Below are positions 21,028-32,800 of a stretch of 64,000 bases of DNA, one piece after another. Origin of the DNA: Nelumbo lutea (lineage: Eukaryota > Streptophyta > Magnoliopsida > Proteales > Nelumbonaceae). How positions within the stretch are numbered: the first letter of the stretch is position 1; every line of letters starts with the position of its first letter. The notes below the pieces were generated by a model, which worked only from the letters and a program-made list of their open reading frames with translations, made no database searches and had not been told where the DNA came from. The DNA lies in NCBI GenBank assembly GCA_022828595.1, contig JAKGHH010000002.1, forward strand, positions 72,512,383 to 72,576,382, written 5' to 3'. A program made the translations under genes and the position numbers.

Positions 21028-22314
21028 TTTTTGGGAGGATACTTGGGTTGGAGAGGCTCCATTGAAGGACCTCTTCTCTTCTATGTTCTCTGTTTCAAGG
21101 TACAAAAAGGAGTCTTTGTCAAAGTTTTGTTCCTTTATGAATAATCCATTAACACCAAATTGGGACTTTGGGTTTCGTAGAGGTCTAAGGGAAGAGGAAA
21201 TTGTGTCCCTAACAAATCTGCTAAGCCTACTTGATACAGTGTGTTTAGACCCTTTTGAACCCGATAAACAGATCTGGACACCCAAGCCAAATGGATCCTT
21301 CTCTTGCGCTTCTTTTTTTAAATCCATTACTCAATCTACCCCCATTCAGCCTTTCCCTTTTAAGGAAATCTGGTGTAGGCCTGTTCCCCCTTAGGTTATG
21401 TCTTTTTGCTGGGAAGTGCATTATGGGAAAATCAACACCTTAGACATTCTACAAAAGAGAAGACCTTATCTCTGTCTCTCACCTTCTTGGTGTATCCTTT
21501 GCAAGTCACATGGTGAGGACTGTAACCATCTACTAATATCCTATTCATTTACTGCAGAGTTATGGGAGTGGCTCTTCTCATTGTTTGGGTGCAGGTTGGT
21601 TAGGCCAGTGGATGCAAGTTTGATCTTTGATCCTGCTTTCTTCCCTTGGCGGCACAGAAGAGGAAGAATTATGTGGAGGTGTGCAAGAGCAGCACTGATC
21701 TGGTCCGTGTGGGAAGAAAGGAATACCAGAACTTTCTAAGAGAATGAGAGAAACCTAGAAGAGATGAAGGACTGCATTCTAAATAAGGTGATCCTATGGC
21801 TAAAATCACTGGACCTATTCCATCAATTATCATTTAATGATATTTAGAGGAATTGGTTAGCAGTGGCTAATTGTTCATCTAGAAAGACTAAAGTGAGTTT
21901 GACTTGGGATCCCCCTCCTGAAAGCTTTTTGAAGCTAAACTTCGATGGAAGTAGTCTTGGTAATCCAGGTCCGTCAGCGGTGGGAGGGGTACTGAGGAAT
22001 GAGGCTGGGAAACCCGGACTCTATAGTGTGGTGTTTTAAGAATGAAATTAAAAAAGCCAACTGCCTGACAAGGAGCTTGACAGTGAGAATACAATGGGTG
22101 GGGAGATCAGCAAACTCTATGGCTGATGGTCTTGCAAAGCAAGGGGTAAACAGGGAAAGCTTATATTGGGCTCAATTGTAGATTGAATCTGTTTTCTTTT
22201 TGTCTTTCTTCCTGCTGTTAGGAGAGGACGCAGTTCGTGCCTCTCCATGGGAAGCTTGTAACTGAACTAATTCTCTATAATGAAACTTATCTTATTACTT
22301 ATCAAAAAAAAAAA
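21028..22314 (+). pseudogene. LINE-f ORF2 C-terminus and tail, right of LINE-g
   Basis: LINE-f resumes with LFWEDTWVGEAPLKDLF and continues through the connector (FGFRRGLREEEIVSL), zf-RVT (CILCKSHGEDCNHLL) and into RNase H (LNFDGSSLGNPGPS near 21950). A deletion near 22010 removes the middle of RNase H, including the conserved Glu and the EGDS motif; the C-terminus survives as WVGRSANSMADGLAKQGVNR, ending YWAQL. The 3' UTR (cgcagttcgtgcctctcc) ends in a twelve-A run at 22303-22314, followed by the second 18-bp target copy. Confidence 0.88.
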
Positions 22315-22439
22315 AGATGACCATTTAGAAAGTGACGATATCTTAGTTTCTGTAAGTGATAGCCCAAAAAGTGCTTCTCTTTTGGCATACAAGGAGAGAT
22401 CAAAGCAGGTTTTGTTCACTTCTTGAAATTATTTATGCC

Positions 22440-22700
22440 TTTTTTATTGGAAACAATTACTTTTATTAAACCTTCGTTAAAGCAGCATAAGGAACATACA
22501 ATGTCAATCACTCACAGCATGAGTTTTGGCCAAGGTATATAACACAGCCCAAAAAAGGTTCTCCCTAAGGGTCCCCTGCTTTGCCAAAGTATTAGCCAAA
22601 ACCATTGGCTGACCTCCTTGTCCAATTGAAGGGTACTCCAGCTCCTCTTGCTAAGCAACCCATTGATCTAATATCTTTACCTGTAGAAATATAAATTCGT
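22440..22700 (-). pseudogene. LINE-h 3' fragment
   Basis: On the minus strand this encodes the end of a LINE RNase H domain: VPFNWTRRSANG, a broken LANTLAKQGTLRENLFWA, then a 3' UTR with an aataaaagtaatt polyadenylation-like box and a short A run at its end. It is heavily 5'-truncated. It lies in the host intron, on the same strand as the host gene, about 320 bp from exon 3'. Confidence 0.7.
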
Positions 22701-23024
22701 GGGGATGCAGTAAACTATGAACCATTTAAAAACTGCAGTCCATTCAGTTTGTTCATGTGAAGTCTTGCCATTTGGGCGGTTCAACCAGTTTTGAGGATAC
22801 AGAAGAAGTCATCTTGAGATGTTTATAATTCCTATATAAAGGATTCCAATAAGAGAATCTGACTGTTGACTGCCAAAGGCTTTTAACCATTTTCTTCTCA
22901 AAACATGGTCCATTTGGTGGGTACTAGCAGATCTTCTAATGAAAGCTTACGGAAATTTAAATATGCCCATATATTTGTGTTCACATCCAAGATGTATTAG
23001 TTCATGCATGTAATTTATCCTTAC
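22701..23024. other. Host intron sequence next to exon 3'
   Basis: No element or coding motif is recognised. It directly follows the exon 3' donor (gtaagg on the minus strand, at 23024) and is probably original intron DNA. Confidence 0.5.
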
Positions 23025-23117
23025 CTTTGCAACTGTAAGCCCAATTGGGCATGGTCGATGTGGAGATCTTGTTGCGAAGACCCCCATCCTGCCACCTTTC
23101 AGTCTTGGTACTCTCAC
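23025..23117 (-). CDS. TRMO: TrmO-like tRNA methyltransferase, exon 3' (93 bp)
   Basis: This exon encodes 31 residues including VRVPRLKGGRMGVFATRSPH and RPCPIGLT. The GVFATRSPHRPxPIGLT motif is the most diagnostic signature of the TsaA/TrmO family, in the S-adenosylmethionine-binding beta-barrel. It is phase 0 at both ends, with acceptor ggatag and donor gtaagg. A short 118-bp intron separates it from exon 2'. The exon carries no lesion. Confidence 0.92.
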
Positions 23118-23235
23118 CTATCCAAGTTAAACACTTTCAGCAACCTTTTTGTAGAATTCTTAAGAATATAAGAAAAAGATATCAGGCATCCTAAACCCTA
23201 ACTAATCTATTAGAAAAAGATAGTAAACTGCATAC

Positions 23236-23431
23236 TTTTGCTTTGAACTTTGACTTAGCTGGTTCGTTCCACAGCTTTTCCAAATCCGTATTTAAATGGA
23301 AAACATAAAGAATCCAGCAATGAGAGTATTCTCCTAGGCCTTCAAGTGCTGCTGGAGGAACCTGACCTGAATCAAATGCCAAGCATGCTCTAGCAAGAGG
23401 TACAAGCAAAGGTTGCCTTGGTGTCCCATTT
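23236..23431 (-). CDS. TRMO: TrmO-like tRNA methyltransferase, exon 2' (196 bp)
   Basis: This is the largest exon found. TrmO-family proteins use S-adenosylmethionine to methylate N6 of the modified adenosine at tRNA position 37, next to the anticodon; plant members are assigned by homology. It completes the Arg split with exon 1' and reads NGTPRQPLLVPLARACLAFD, VPPAALEGLGEYSHCWILYV, then FHLNTDLEKLW. RNGTPRQP and the GEYSHCWILYVFH strand are conserved family blocks. The acceptor is ttatgcag and the donor gtatgc. copia-B begins only about 100 bp upstream, inside the 14.6-kb intron 23432-38031. With the other exons it gives an uninterrupted 175-residue frame. Confidence 0.93.
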
Positions 23432-24446
23432 CTGCATAATAAGAGGCAAAGGTAGTTTTCAGAACCTTTAATATAAATGTACATATTCCATGTCTGCAAT
23501 ATATGTGAAAAAAATGAAAGGATATGTGGAATTAGGAAATGATGAGTGTTCCAGGTGATGAGTATCAGCAGTTAGTCCAGGCTACCTCTCAGCAGAATAC
23601 AGCTACCCTTGCCCACTCAGGTATGGCTTGTCTAGCATCCAAGTTCTCTCATTGGATTATTGACTCTAAAGTTTTTGATCATATGATAGGGACTCCAGGT
23701 GTGTTTTCTTCTCTTTCTTAGTCTTCTACATCACAAACTGTTACTCTCATTAATGGCTCCACATCTTCTATCTGTGGTATTGGTAATGTTGACATAGATT
23801 CATTATCCTTATTTTCAGTTTTGTATATTCCCAAATTCCCTTTCAACCTTATGTTTGATAGTAAATTGACCAAGTCTCTTAATTGCTCTATCACCTTTTA
23901 CCCTTCTTTATGTGTCAAGATTTCAAAAAGGGGATGAAGATTGGTGGAGGGCATAAAGCTGGTGGACTGTATTATCTTGATCGTGGTGGTTCCTCAACAA
24001 CTCTTCAGTCGTCCCTTTCTCCTCTCTAGTGGCACTGCATGCTTGGTCATCCGTCTCTTAAGTCACTTAAATTGTTCTATCATTGGGTCATCTTTCTACT
24101 TTGAAATGTTAGTTGTGTCAGTATGGGAAACACCACCGTGTTCCCTTTAATCCTAGGGTTGATAGTCATATATTGAGTCCTTTTTCTATGGTCCATCCGA
24201 ACATTTGGGTCCAAATAAAATAGTGTCATACAATGGTTACAAGTATTTGTAACTTTTGTTGATGATTATTCAAGGAATTTTTTTTATACACCGTTTCAGC
24301 AATAATTGGAAAAACATGGCATTATCCAACAAACCTCATGTATTAACACCCCTCAGAAAAATGGGGTGGCTGAGAGAGAGAACCGCCATCTCTTAGAGAC
24401 TACTAGGTCCCTTTTGCACCATATGAATGTACCCAAATATTTTTGG

Positions 24447-25227
24447 CAGTGACGCACGCCTAGGCGTACAAGAGAAGCACATTTCAGGGTAAGCGCCCCG
24501 CCCAGATCCTAGGTGCACCCCTTTCAAAAGGTGCACGCCTAGTGCGCTTTGCGCCTTAGCCCAAACGTGCGCCTTTTGAAACATTGACGCTTTTTTGCTA
24601 TTTTGTGTCTAGCGGCTAGGCTAGGGCTCCACTCCCGGACCCCCATGCCACGCCCCTCGAGGCAAGCCCAAACAAGTCCACGTTAGGTCTTAAATAAAAT
24701 TTCTTCTTAAAAAAGCAATTAAAACCATAAAATCACTACCTTTTGTGTGAGAACTAAGAATTTAAGACCTAATGTGGACTTATTTGGGCTTGCCTCGAGG
24801 GGTGTAGTACAAAGGTGGCTCGTAGAATCAGGAATGTAATATGTTTTACATCACATTAGCTACTTAAAGCAATGCAATCGAGAAAAAAAGAGAGTGCGGG
24901 TTTTATATGCTTGAAAATGTTTTATATATTTGATTTTATTTTTAAATTCTCATTGAATATGCTTTACATATTATATTTATGTATTTTAATATTAGATAAT
25001 AGCTTTTTTAAAACATTTATTTTAAAATTAAAGTTTATATTTTTATTAATATTATGTTTAATATTTTTTATTTTTTACATTTTTTTTAATTTGTTTTGGC
25101 ATATTTTGAATTTTTAGCCCTTTTTTTATTTTTGTGCCTTGCTTAAAAAGGCATGCGCCTCGCCTTGTGCCTTAGACGCAAATTGACCCCTATGCCTTTT
25201 TTGAGTTTTGCGCTTTTAAAACACGAG
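24447..25227 (-). mobile_element. hAT-type nonautonomous element, copy 2 (781 bp)
   Basis: This is copy 1's family in reverse orientation: it starts cagtgacgcacgcctaggcg and ends gcgcttttaaaacacgag, with decayed terminal repeats. Flanking 8-mers atttttgg (24439-24446) and ttttttgg (25228-25235) match at 7 of 8. It interrupts copia-B integrase right after KYFW, and the integrase frame resumes after it. It keeps the A+T-rich core and an internal inverted repeat (about 24681-24780), and has no transposase. Confidence 0.78.
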
Positions 25228-25592
25228 TTTTTTGGAGTGTTGTGCTTACATCTTGCCTCCTTATTAATCGGATGCCTATGTCTATCCTTGAAGGTCATTC
25301 TCCCTTCTCTATTTTGTTCCCCACTTTATCTCCTTTCCCTCTCACTCCTAGGGTTTTTGGATGTGTGTTTTGTTCATAATCTTGGATTTGGAATGGAGAA
25401 ATTAGATGCACGATCTTCTAAGTGTGTTTTTCTTGGCTATTCTAAGACCTAAAAAGGTTTTTAAGTGTTATAATCCCAATTCCTAGCACTCTTTTGTTTG
25501 TCCCGATGTTACGTTCTTTGAGTATGTTCTATTTATCCTTGGGTTGGATATCTCTCCTCCTCTACCTCCACTTCTAGTTCCTGTTGAGGACA

Positions 25593-26124
25593 TAGTGTTT
25601 TAAAAGTGCAAGGCACAAAAAAAGCGCAAGGGCCAATTTGCGCTTGAGGTACAAGGCGAGGCGAGGCGTGCGTCGTTTTAAGCAAGGCGCAAAATTACAA
25701 AAAAAAAGGCTAAAAATTAAAAAAAAAAGTCAAAAAATTCAAAGAAAAAGCCAAAAAAATTTAAAAAATGCAAAAAAATCAAAAAATATTGAACATAATG
25801 TTAATAAAAAATATAAACTTAAATTTTAAAATAAATGTTTTAAAAAACCTATTATCTAAAATTAAAATACATAAGCATAACATGTAAAGCATATTCAAAT
25901 GAAAATTTAAAAATAAGAGCAAAGATATAAAGCATTTTCAAGCATGTAAAACCCACAATCTCTTTTTTTCCTTAATTGCATTGCTTCGAGTAGCTAACGT
26001 GATGTCAAACATATTGAATTATTGATTCTAGGAGTCACCTTTGTACCATGCCCCTCGAGGCAAGCCCGAGCAAGTCTATGAGTCGCCTTTGTACCACGCC
26101 TCAAGCGCACCTTTTAAATCATTG
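25593..26124 (+). mobile_element. hAT-type nonautonomous element, copy 3 (532 bp)
   Basis: Ends are tagtgttttaaaag (first C mutated) and cttttaaatcattg. Flanking 8-mers tgaggaca (25585-25592) and tgaggacc (26125-26132) match at 7 of 8. The left part and core match copies 1 and 4 closely (cataacatgtaaagc, then aaacccacaatctc), but the internal inverted-repeat section is deleted. It sits in the region between integrase and RT of copia-B. Confidence 0.82.
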
Positions 26125-26464
26125 TGAGGACCCCATTCCTCTTGTTCTAGTTGTGACCAAGTCTTCGCCTCTAGTGTAGCTTCCTGTTGAATGACCATCC
26201 ATCAGGCAAGTATGTACGCATCAAACATGTATTGACTCCTCCAATTTCTTCACCGTCGAGAGATCCGACAATTGTTTCCGCCCTAGCCTCACCCCCTCTC
26301 TCTAACCTTGACCTTCCCATTGCCTTGCGAAAGGGTAAATGCAGTTGCACTCTTCATCCCATTTTCAATTATGTTTCTGTATCTCACCTTTCTACTTCCC
26401 ACCGATAGTTTTTTCTTTGCTAAATACTAAATAAATATTTTAATTTACCAAGATCCTTTGAGGT

Positions 26465-27975
26465 ATACCAAAATTAGCCCCCAATACAGCTCCATCCTCT
26501 CCATGGAAGGCAATCTTTGAGGTATATAAAACCTTTCTTCAATTTATCAGGTTTGATGTTGGTTGTGGCAACAAAGTTTTATTCTGGGAAGACCTTTGGG
26601 TTGGGAATGTGCCTCTTATGATCAAATTCCCAGACCTCTACTCTTTATCAAACCATAAAAACAAACCTATTGCTAGGCTTGGTGTGCTTTCAGAGTCGGG
26701 GATCTCTTGGAGTTTTGGTTTTAGAAGAGGGTTAAGGGAAAATGACTATGAGTATCTAGTGTTGTTGATTTCACCACTTGAGAGGGTAACTTGGACCAAT
26801 CTATAGCTGATTGTAGAGTTTGGTCCCCAACTTCTTATGGTTTATTTTCCTGTGCATCTTTCTTTGGTTTGCTCACTCATATTGATCCTATGGGGATGAA
26901 CCTCCCAATGAGAGAAATCTGGTCTAAACCGATCCCTCCAAAAGTACAAGTTTTCTGTTGGGAAGTGTTCCTAGGGAAGGTGAACACTTGTGATGTGCTA
27001 CAAAAAAGGAGGCCAAACAATTGCCTCTCTCCTCATGTGTGTGTCCTTTGTTTGGGATGTGGTGAAACCCTAACCCACTTACTATTATCCTACTCTTTTA
27101 CTTCTGGTATTTGGAATGTTGTTTGTTCTCTCTTTGGATGCAGATGGGCTCCCCCACAGGATGTGGTAAGTCTATTCAGCCCCTCTTTCCCGTGTCAACA
27201 AAAGAAAAGAGGAAAGTGCGTATGGAATGCAATAAGAGCAGCTACAGTATGGACTATATGGGAGAAAAGAAACCCAAGAATCTTTTCAAGAAAAAGCAAA
27301 ACAAAGGAGGAAGTTATTGAAGCCATAAAACTCATAATTGCACATTGGGTGAAGACCATGGAGATATTCAGAAACTACTCCACAAATGAGATACTAAGAA
27401 ATTGGGTTGAAGTAGCACAAACAGATGTACCCAAGGTACTTGTAAGCATGGAATGGAAGCCACCAGCACTGAACAAACTAAAACTGAACTTTGATGGGAG
27501 TTCTCTTGGCAACCCAGGAAGGGCAAGCATTGGGGGTGTGTTTAGAAATCATCTGGGTGTGGTGGTGGCACTCTACTCAGGACCAATAAGTTTTGGTGAC
27601 TCAATACATGTTGAGTCTCTAGCCCTACTTCAAGGTCTAAAGATGGCTGAGCAGATAGGAACAACAGACTTAGAAATAGGAGATTCGCTATTGGTCATCT
27701 CTTGGGGCAAAAACATCACATCAGTACCTTGGAAGCTCAAATTTATCTTCAGAGAAATTGACACACTTGCAAGGAAGCTCAACTCTCAATTTGGTTGGGT
27801 CAAACGGGATGCAAATGGGATGGCAGATACCCTAGCAAAACAGGGGGCAAATAGATCTTCATTGTTCTGGGCAGAATTGTAACTAATTGCTGGAGATTGT
27901 AGTTTATTCCTCTGCAATCTTTATCTATTGTAACTTAATTTCTCTGTTATTAATGAAAGTTTTTTGCTGACAGAG
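26465..27975 (+). pseudogene. LINE-i: zf-RVT and RNase H 3' portion
   Basis: This is a 5'-truncated LINE inserted in copia-B. It opens with SPWKAIFEVYKTFLQFIRF, then VLFWEDLWVGN; one frame break near 26800 precedes an open 363-codon frame (26791-27882). That frame has the zf-RVT region (WSKPIPPKVQVFCWEVFLGK, CVLCLGCGETLTHLL) and RNase H: LNFDGSSLGNPG, SIHVESLALLQG, LEIGDSLLVISW and GMADTLAKQGAN, ending FWAEL. The RNase H residues Asp, Glu, Asp and Asp all appear present. Family members lose this domain quickly, so the intact frame suggests a young copy. The tail is short and A-poor (aatgaaagttttttgc). Confidence 0.85.
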
Positions 27976-27981
27976 AAAAGG

Positions 27982-28660
27982 AAGTATGTTGGGTGCCAAA
28001 CCAACTAAAACATCCATGGAACCAAATGTCAAATTGAGTAGTGATGCAAGTGAGGAGTTTGAAGATCCTGGAAGGTACGGGAGGTTGATGGGTAAGTTGA
28101 ATTATTTGACCATTACTTGGCTAGATATATCGCTTGCAATTAGTGTGGTAAGTCGGTTTATGTAGAATCCTCATGTTCCACGTTTAGATGCAGCTCTAAG
28201 GATTGCACGGTACATGAAGGGAGTTCTAGGTTTTGGCTTGTTATACAAGAGTAGTGTAAGTCTTAAGATAGAAGGCTACACAGATATTGATTGGGCTGGT
28301 TCAATATCTAATAGGAGGTTCATTATAGGGTATTGTACCTTCCATGGCACACACTACATGTGAACTAGTATGGTTGAGGAATCTCTTACAGGAGATGGGA
28401 TACACTAATAATACCTAATATGAAGTTGTATTGTAACAACCAAGCTGCAGTCCACATTTATTCTAATCCAGTTTTCCATGAGAGAACAAAACATATAAAA
28501 GTTGATTGTCACTTTGTGAGAGAAAAAGATGCTTAGTGGAGTGATAAGTATTGCATATGTAAACACAGGAAGTCAATGGGCAGCCTTGTTCACCAAAGGG
28601 TTGGGTCAGGGAAGAGTGAATTACATGTGCAACAAGCTGGGACTATATGACATATACTCA
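27982..28660 (+). pseudogene. copia-B RT C-terminus and RNase H remnant
   Basis: It picks up at GAKPTETPMD-like sequence (ttgggtgccaaaccaac) and runs through degraded RNase H with frameshifts and a roughly 60-bp gap near 28340. It ends with the tract coding the family C-terminus (YDIYSPA) and a PPT. DNA similarity to copia-A is clear throughout. Confidence 0.8.
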
Positions 28661-28676
28661 CCAGCTTGAGGGGGAG

Positions 28677-28982
28677 TGTTAGAATCGGCTGTGGGGGTAG
28701 TTTGGTTATTTTGTTTTATGTTAAGAGTGTGGTGTAATGTCTTTTACATTCTAGTTTAAGTGTTGTGCCCCATACTTAATTAGGGGCATAACTTTCTTTG
28801 TGATTTTAATTAGAAACCTATAAATAATATCTGGCCAACTAGAGACAGGATTATTCTCTCTAGTTCGCACCAGTCTTTCTCTCCTACTTCTCTTCTCTTC
28901 TCTTCTTTCTCTCTTCTCTCTTTATCCTCTGCTCTTCTCTGTTATTCTAGGACTGAAACCAGTACATATCTGAACTAAAACA
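28677..28982 (+). repeat. copia-B 3' LTR (306 bp)
   Basis: It begins tgttagaatcgg right after the PPT gagggggag and ends gaactaaaaca. It has a TATA-like ctataaataa (28816) and a CT-rich run. It shares the ctggccaact block with the copia-A LTR, so the two elements are of related families. The 5' LTR is missing. Confidence 0.85.
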
Positions 28983-29764
28983 CCAACAAATTACAACCAT
29001 AACCCTACCATAAACAAATGCATAAAGTTTTAGAAAATGTCCAGATTTAGCACGTTGGCTCCTGCACTAGAAACGCAAACAAGAAGCCCCAAAATCTTAA
29101 ATAGGACAAGAACTCAAATAAAAAATAAGAGAAGAAAAAAAGAAACAGACCTTTCAAAAATCAGACCAGGCAAGGGTCAAACCATCACAATCCATCCCAA
29201 GGCCTCAACCATAACATGGATCACAATAACCACAACTTTTCATGCAAACAAGCCACCCTGGTGGACTTCATCCCAACCTCTCAAGAACCAAACAAAGATC
29301 AAGAGGAGCAGTTGAAGTTACAGCACTTAAGCAAGGTGGAGGAACAAGTATCCGATTACAGTACTGATTCGAGCAAGTCTTTTAACAGCATGGATTGCCT
29401 CCCTGGCTGTTGGAAAGTGAAGCAGTTGGTGGAGTTTTATGATGATGTGGTGACTGCGAATATAAGAAAAGATACCAGTGCCTCTTGGGGAAAGGGAAGA
29501 AGGAGCAGGGGGGGGAGAGAATTATTGGGTTAAATCCCATTGTTTTATTTGGATTATATTTTCTCAGCTTGGGTAGGAGTGGGTGCCAGCCCAGGCCTCT
29601 TTTGGGGTTTATCCATGTTGGTGGTGGCTTCTTTAGATCTTGGTTAGGTTTTGTTTTTTTTAATGCTTTAGCATCAATTCTTGGTTAACTTCTGGATGAG
29701 CCTTCTTAATTGTATATCCTCCTATCAATTGGTAACTTGGAAGGTCGGGAGATAGCACTGACCT
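28983..29764. other. Unassigned sequence in host intron
   Basis: No family is recognised. A 105-codon plus-strand frame (29216-29533) reads CKQATLVDFIPTSQEP and SKVEEQVSDYSTDSSKSF, a hydrophilic Ser/Glu-rich composition seen in LINE or gypsy linker regions, but I cannot place it. The last 60 bases before 29765 lead into the T run that ends LINE-j. Confidence 0.35.
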
Positions 29765-29898
29765 TTTTTTTTATGAATAATAATAAGTTTATTGATTCAT
29801 AAGCAAATTTGAGTGAGTTCATACATCATCCCAATGAGAGGCGCGAGCTGCAGCCCCTCCTTGAAACTTACAAGTAAACTAGGAAAGAAAAACAAGAA

Positions 29899-32800
29899 TC
29901 ACAACTGACCCCAAAATAGATCTTCCCTATTTACCCCTTGCTTAGCTAACACATCTGACAAAGTATTTGCTGATCTCCCCACCCACTGTACAGTGACCAA
30001 CATATTCCTTGTCAACCAACTAAATTTCTTCATTTCATTCTTGTATCGCCACAGCCTCTTCAGAATTTTTTAACCAACCCACCACCACTTTGGAATCCCC
30101 CTCGATTATTAGATGTTGTACCCCCAGCTGGTTTACAAATTGGACCCCTTGTACAGCAACTAAAAGTTCTGCCCTGATGGAATTCCCAATTCCCAAAGGA
30201 CCTGAGTAGAGCAACAAAATCTCTCCCCTCTCATTTCTCAAAGCACCCCCCACTCCGGATAATCCTGGATTACCCATGCTGCTTCCGTCAAAGTTCAACT
30301 TAATTGAGCCTTTGGGTGGATGAGACCAGCTTGTAATTGATTTGGCCTTTAAAGATGAACACCTTGCTACTGGTGACCAATTTCTCCAAATGTCATTAAA
30401 GGAGAATTGATGAAAGATTTCCAAGGTCTTCAGCCAATGTATTGCCCTATTTAACACACAATCTTTCAAATCTTGGCTGTTCCTTTCCTTATCTTGAAAA
30501 ATTCTAAGATTCCTTTCCTCCCAAAGAGTCCAAGTCAAGGCAGCACGAGCACATCTCCACATAATTCTCCCTATTTTTGTAGGCCAATAAAAGGTAGAAT
30601 GGTTGAAGAGCATGTGAACTTCTGCTGGTAGACTCCAACTACCCCCAAACAACGAAAGTAGCCAAGCCCAAAGGTCTGCAAAAAAGGGACAAGATACTAA
30701 TAAATGGTAAAAATCCTCACTGTGAACTCTACAGAGGATACACCAATTAGAAGAAATACAGAGAAAATGTCTTCTCTTTTGTAGGTTGTCTAAAGTATTT
30801 ACTTTCCCATGGAAAACTTCCCAACAAAAAAGCCATAATTTTGGGGGGGACTGGCTTACACCAAATTTCTTTTGACAGAAAGGGATGGTGAGTAGGAAGT
30901 TGAGAGATAGACTTGAAGAAAGAAGCACAAGTGAAGGTTCCATTGGGTCTAGGAGTCCAAACCCTCTTATCTGGCTTGGAGGGATCCAAACAAACCGGAT
31001 TGAGACACCCAAGCAACAAAGAAAGAGACTCAATTTCAGCATCCCTAAGTTCTCTACGAAACCCAAAATCCCAAGTAGGATCTAAGGGTGTCCCAAAGGT
31101 GAGACAAATTTTGAGACCACCTCTTTTTTGTACAAAGAAATAGAAAAAAGCGAAGGGAACAAATCCTTTAACGGCGAGTCTCCTACCCAAATATCCTCCC
31201 AAAAAAGGATAGAGTTGCCAGAACAAACTTCATATCAGATCAAATTGAGGAATTGAGGAAGGGTGTTGTGAATAGCCTTCCAAGGTGCTGCTAGGTTAGC
31301 TTGCCTCGATACACCAGCATCCCATCCATTCTCTAACCTCCCATGAATGCTTCCCACCACCTCATGCCATAGTCTCTCTCTTTCCAAAGGCCATCTCCAC
31401 AACCATTTCCCTAATAGAGCTTGATTCTTTCTAGTTACCCTCCCAATTCCCAAACCCCCCTCTAATTTACTTCTGCAGACAATTTCCCAATTAACCAAAT
31501 GATCCTTTCTCTCTTGTCCCGGCTCCCATAAGAAGTCTCTCATCAACTTCTCCAGCTTCCTAGCTTCCCTGACGGGTATCCTAAAGACAGACAAATAATA
31601 GGTGGGTAAGTTAGCCAAGGTAGCTCTTATTAGGGTAATTATTCCTCCTAAAGAGATATAGTTCCTCTTCCATGAGACTAATCTCTTCTCAAACTTTTCT
31701 AACACTGGAGTCCAAAATCTACTCTCCCTAGGATTTGCCCCTAAAGGAAGCCCTAAATATGACATAGGCCAAGCAGAGGTGGAACACTCAAAACACTCTG
31801 CAACAGCCTCGACCTCCCCCACCTCCAAATTTATACCTGCTACGAAACTCTTTTCCAGATTTATTCTCAAATTAGAGACACTTTCAAATCCTTTTATTAG
31901 CTCCTTTAGGTTTGCTACCTTTTCACTAAGACCTCCTTCACAAAAAAAATCATTAGGTCGTCTGCAAACTGAAGGTGGGTGACGGGGACTTGGTGTCTCC
32001 CTATTCTCCAACCCCTAATGGCATCTTCGCTGTCAGCCTTAGTAATGATCCTACTAATCACATCAGCTACTAAGGTAAAAAGGAAGGGTGAAAGTGGATC
32101 CCTCGCCTGACACCCCTGCAAGCTGGAAAAAAAATCATTCAACGTACCATTTACCAGAATAGACAAGTGACAAGTACTGATACACCCAAAGATCCAACTA
32201 CACCACTTGTCCCCAAATCCACCATTTCGCATAACTTCTAATAGAAACTCCCAGTCCACCAAATCATAGGCCTTTTCAACATCCAATTTACAAATGAATC
32301 CTTTCCTACTAGACCTTTTCATTTCCTCCACACACTCATTCGCAATTAGAATCTGATCTGTTATTTGTCGCCCTTGAATGAAAACCCCCTGAGTTTCACT
32401 AATGATGGTAGGTACGACTGTTTTGATCCTCAATGAGAGCACTTTAGCAGAATTTTATAGATGCTTGTCACCAGACTAATAGGCCTATAATCTTTTGGGT
32501 GGTTGGCATCATTCTTCTTAGCTATCAAGGCCAAAACGGTGGCATTAATTCCAGGGCTTATAGTGTGATTGTCCGCAAATTCCTTAAAGACTTCAGCTAG
32601 ATCCTCTTTCAACACCTCCCAACAGTCTTGATAAAAACCCATTGTAAAGCCATCTGGACCCGGACCTTGGATCTATCCATTAGAAAGACAGCTTTCTTAA
32701 TCTCTTCTTCCTCAAAATCCCTTTCCAGCCACCTTGCCACTCCGTCATCAATTCTTGGCCAATCCACCCTTTCCATGACTGCTCTCTCACTCAAAGGTCT

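Larger units (their letters stand above)
23533..28982 (+). mobile_element. copia-B: 5'-truncated LTR retrotransposon, nested
   Basis: This is a close relative of copia-A lacking its 5' LTR and gag. Order: protease (23533-23900, with IIDSKVFDHM where the active-site Gly-Ala is changed), pre-integrase (to about 24150), integrase up to NGVAERENRHLL (24360) and KYFW, hAT copy 2, integrase C-part with VFGCVCFVHNLGF (to about 25590), hAT copy 3, linker and start of RT (26125-26450), LINE-i, then RT and RNase H remnant (27982-28660) and the 3' LTR. All coding is broken. The four layers were separable because each insert interrupts a recognisable copia reading frame. Confidence 0.88.

Noticed and set aside
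22333..22440. Short spacer as a possible host exon
   Set aside because: No match to the TrmO-family segments between exons 3' and 4', which already join in frame without it.
24872..25117. Hydrophobic 81-codon frame that could look like a membrane protein
   Set aside because: It is the reverse copy of the same hAT core (poly-T in this orientation), not a gene.
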